From Phoronis australis (lineage: Eukaryota; Phoronida; Phoronidae): a DNA stretch of 64,000 nt. The position numbers and the translations under genes are program-made. Within the stretch, counting starts at the first letter, position 1. Each line of letters begins with the position of its first letter. Location: assembly GCA_002633005.1 (NCBI GenBank), contig NMRA01000230.1, positions 517,495 through 581,494 of the forward strand, written 5' to 3'. The notes below the pieces were generated by a model. That model was given only the letters and a program-made list of their open reading frames with translations, was not told the DNA's origin and made no database searches. Of this stretch, positions 62,939 to 64,000 are shown one piece after another.

Positions 62939-63531
62939 TGTTAATGCAGGAGCATTAGTCTTTTGTTTAGGATCTTTATGTCCACTAGAGGCGTTGTATG
63001 TACACCTTAGGGCGTTTCCAGAGTGCATTGTAATTGCTGTCTACCCCCGCTCCTAGGTAATTGTTTATTGGCTAAATAGATGCTACCATTGTAATATAAC
63101 CAATCACAGTGCAGTTTTGATGGTTTTTAGCCTCAGCAGTCATTTACAGCGCTCATTTCGAATATTGGTTTCAATATGTTGTGATGCACTGTAGAGAGAT
63201 TATTAGCTGGGCCACGCGGAAAACTCCAGTAAGTACATGTACATGTAATTCTGTTTAGTCTATTCATGTAGGTCTGTTGGACATTGTAGGACTAGTGTTT
63301 AATTGTTGAACTGTAACGGCTGCTTTGTGGTGGTTTTGTTCTATGCGGGTTCGAGTCCCGTGTGCTAGCCGTATTGACTATTGGGTAAGGTTTTGAGAAC
63401 ATTGTTTGTTTCCGTTGTTTGACAAACTGTATTTATCGTTTGCAGATAACTGTCTCTTCAAGAATAAAACGTTTTAAACGAAGCTGACGCGTTATTCTAT
63501 AGCCCACACTAATACATATACTTTTATAACA
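62939..63531 (+). repeat. 3' LTR of the BEL/Pao element, 593 bp
   Basis: Starts TGTTA right after the polypurine tract and ends TAACA, giving a five-base inverted terminus. An AATAAA lies at about 63463. The matching 5' LTR is not in the window beside the truncated coding region, so the right boundary rests on the terminus symmetry alone. Confidence 0.72.
63316..63372 (+). other. tRNA-like fold with box B inside the LTR
   Basis: ACGGCT at the left pairs with AGCCGT at the right. Just inside the right arm GCGGGTTCGAGTCCCGT makes a T-arm with a canonical box B. The D-arm and anticodon arm are reduced to about 23 bases, so this is not a working tRNA. It may be captured tRNA sequence in the LTR. 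Confidence 0.45.
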
Positions 63532-64000
63532 ACACATTGACATAACAGTGGGTGCAACACTTGAAGGAATATCAGCATAAACAGCAAATTACAAGAAATA
63601 ATCTAGTAAAAGTTCTGACAATAGAATTTCAAGCCAAGCCAACTTAATGAAAAAACAAGAATTACCCGAAAACCTAGAAGAACAACAAGCAGAACACTTA
63701 GAGTAAATTGTAATAACAATTAAACATGTTCATCAAACAAGTAACATTTGAACATCATACTAACAAAATACCACACAGATGTGAAAAACAAATGTTAGGT
63801 TCTCAAAACACAATGTATTATTCTTAACACCAGAAAACGATGGGGTTTTAATAAAGGAGTATTTCATTGTTGTGGTACTGTAATACTGTAAATCAAATGG
63901 AATGTGTAAATGAATACCAAACGAAATAAACAGAGTAAATCTCGAAAACAAAAAACACCATCAAACAAACAATAAACTAACATTATATCAACAAAAACAT
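63532..64000. other. A-rich flank to the window end
   Basis: No gene is seen. The plus strand becomes markedly A-rich with many AAC and AAA words, unlike the sequence before the LTR. Confidence 0.5.

Overview
The window reads as gene-poor animal nuclear DNA. Most open frames are short and have no codon-level support. Real coding sequence is split into exons with GT-AG introns of about 0.3-2.2 kb, and the spaces between genes are filled with degenerate transposons, tRNA-derived SINE heads, small inverted-repeat (MITE-like) elements, foldback repeats and microsatellites. The mix of Gypsy and BEL/Pao retroelements, tRNA-type SINEs, a very frequent CATGTACATG palindrome and a multi-copy amidated neuropeptide precursor fits a marine invertebrate, perhaps a deuterostome such as a hemichordate or cephalochordate. 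That placement is inference and weak. Single N characters at 2309, 21364 and 58319 look like assembly joins.

Two host genes can be supported well. (1) A minus-strand neuropeptide precursor at 15759-16601 is 280 aa, with a signal peptide and many GKR/GR amidation and cleavage sites. It carries a set of short peptides ending in Arg-Leu-amide, plus one Arg-Phe-amide. I cannot assign it to a named family. (2) A minus-strand coiled-coil gene runs from 53568 down to 42427. I assembled it by hand from 11 coding exons whose splice phases all agree (about 673 aa). It has a basic N-terminus, about 360 residues of coiled coil, a Lys-rich exon, an acidic exon and a final coiled coil, with a polyA signal 125 nt past the stop.

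Layout: 1-375 decayed Gypsy integrase; 1.7-15.0 kb mostly non-coding, with three copies of one MITE family and one copy of another; 15.8-16.6 kb neuropeptide gene; 16.9-34 kb non-coding, with a probable false duplication at 21.0-21.7 kb and a large TATG microsatellite at 29.1 kb; 34.3-37.7 kb a cluster of foldback repeats with hairpin ends and a SINE head; 38.27-40.43 kb copy 1 of a long inverted repeat; 42.4-53.6 kb coiled-coil gene; 58.3-59.6 kb tandem-repeat block; 60.37-61.95 kb copy 2 of the inverted repeat, in opposite orientation; 61.95-63.53 kb internally deleted BEL/Pao retrotransposon with its 3' LTR. The coiled-coil gene therefore sits between the two arms of a diverged inverted repeat about 20 kb apart.

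The strongest candidates for something undescribed are the RL-amide precursor, the unassigned coiled-coil protein, the long inverted repeat and the foldback pair whose hairpin arms show compensatory changes.
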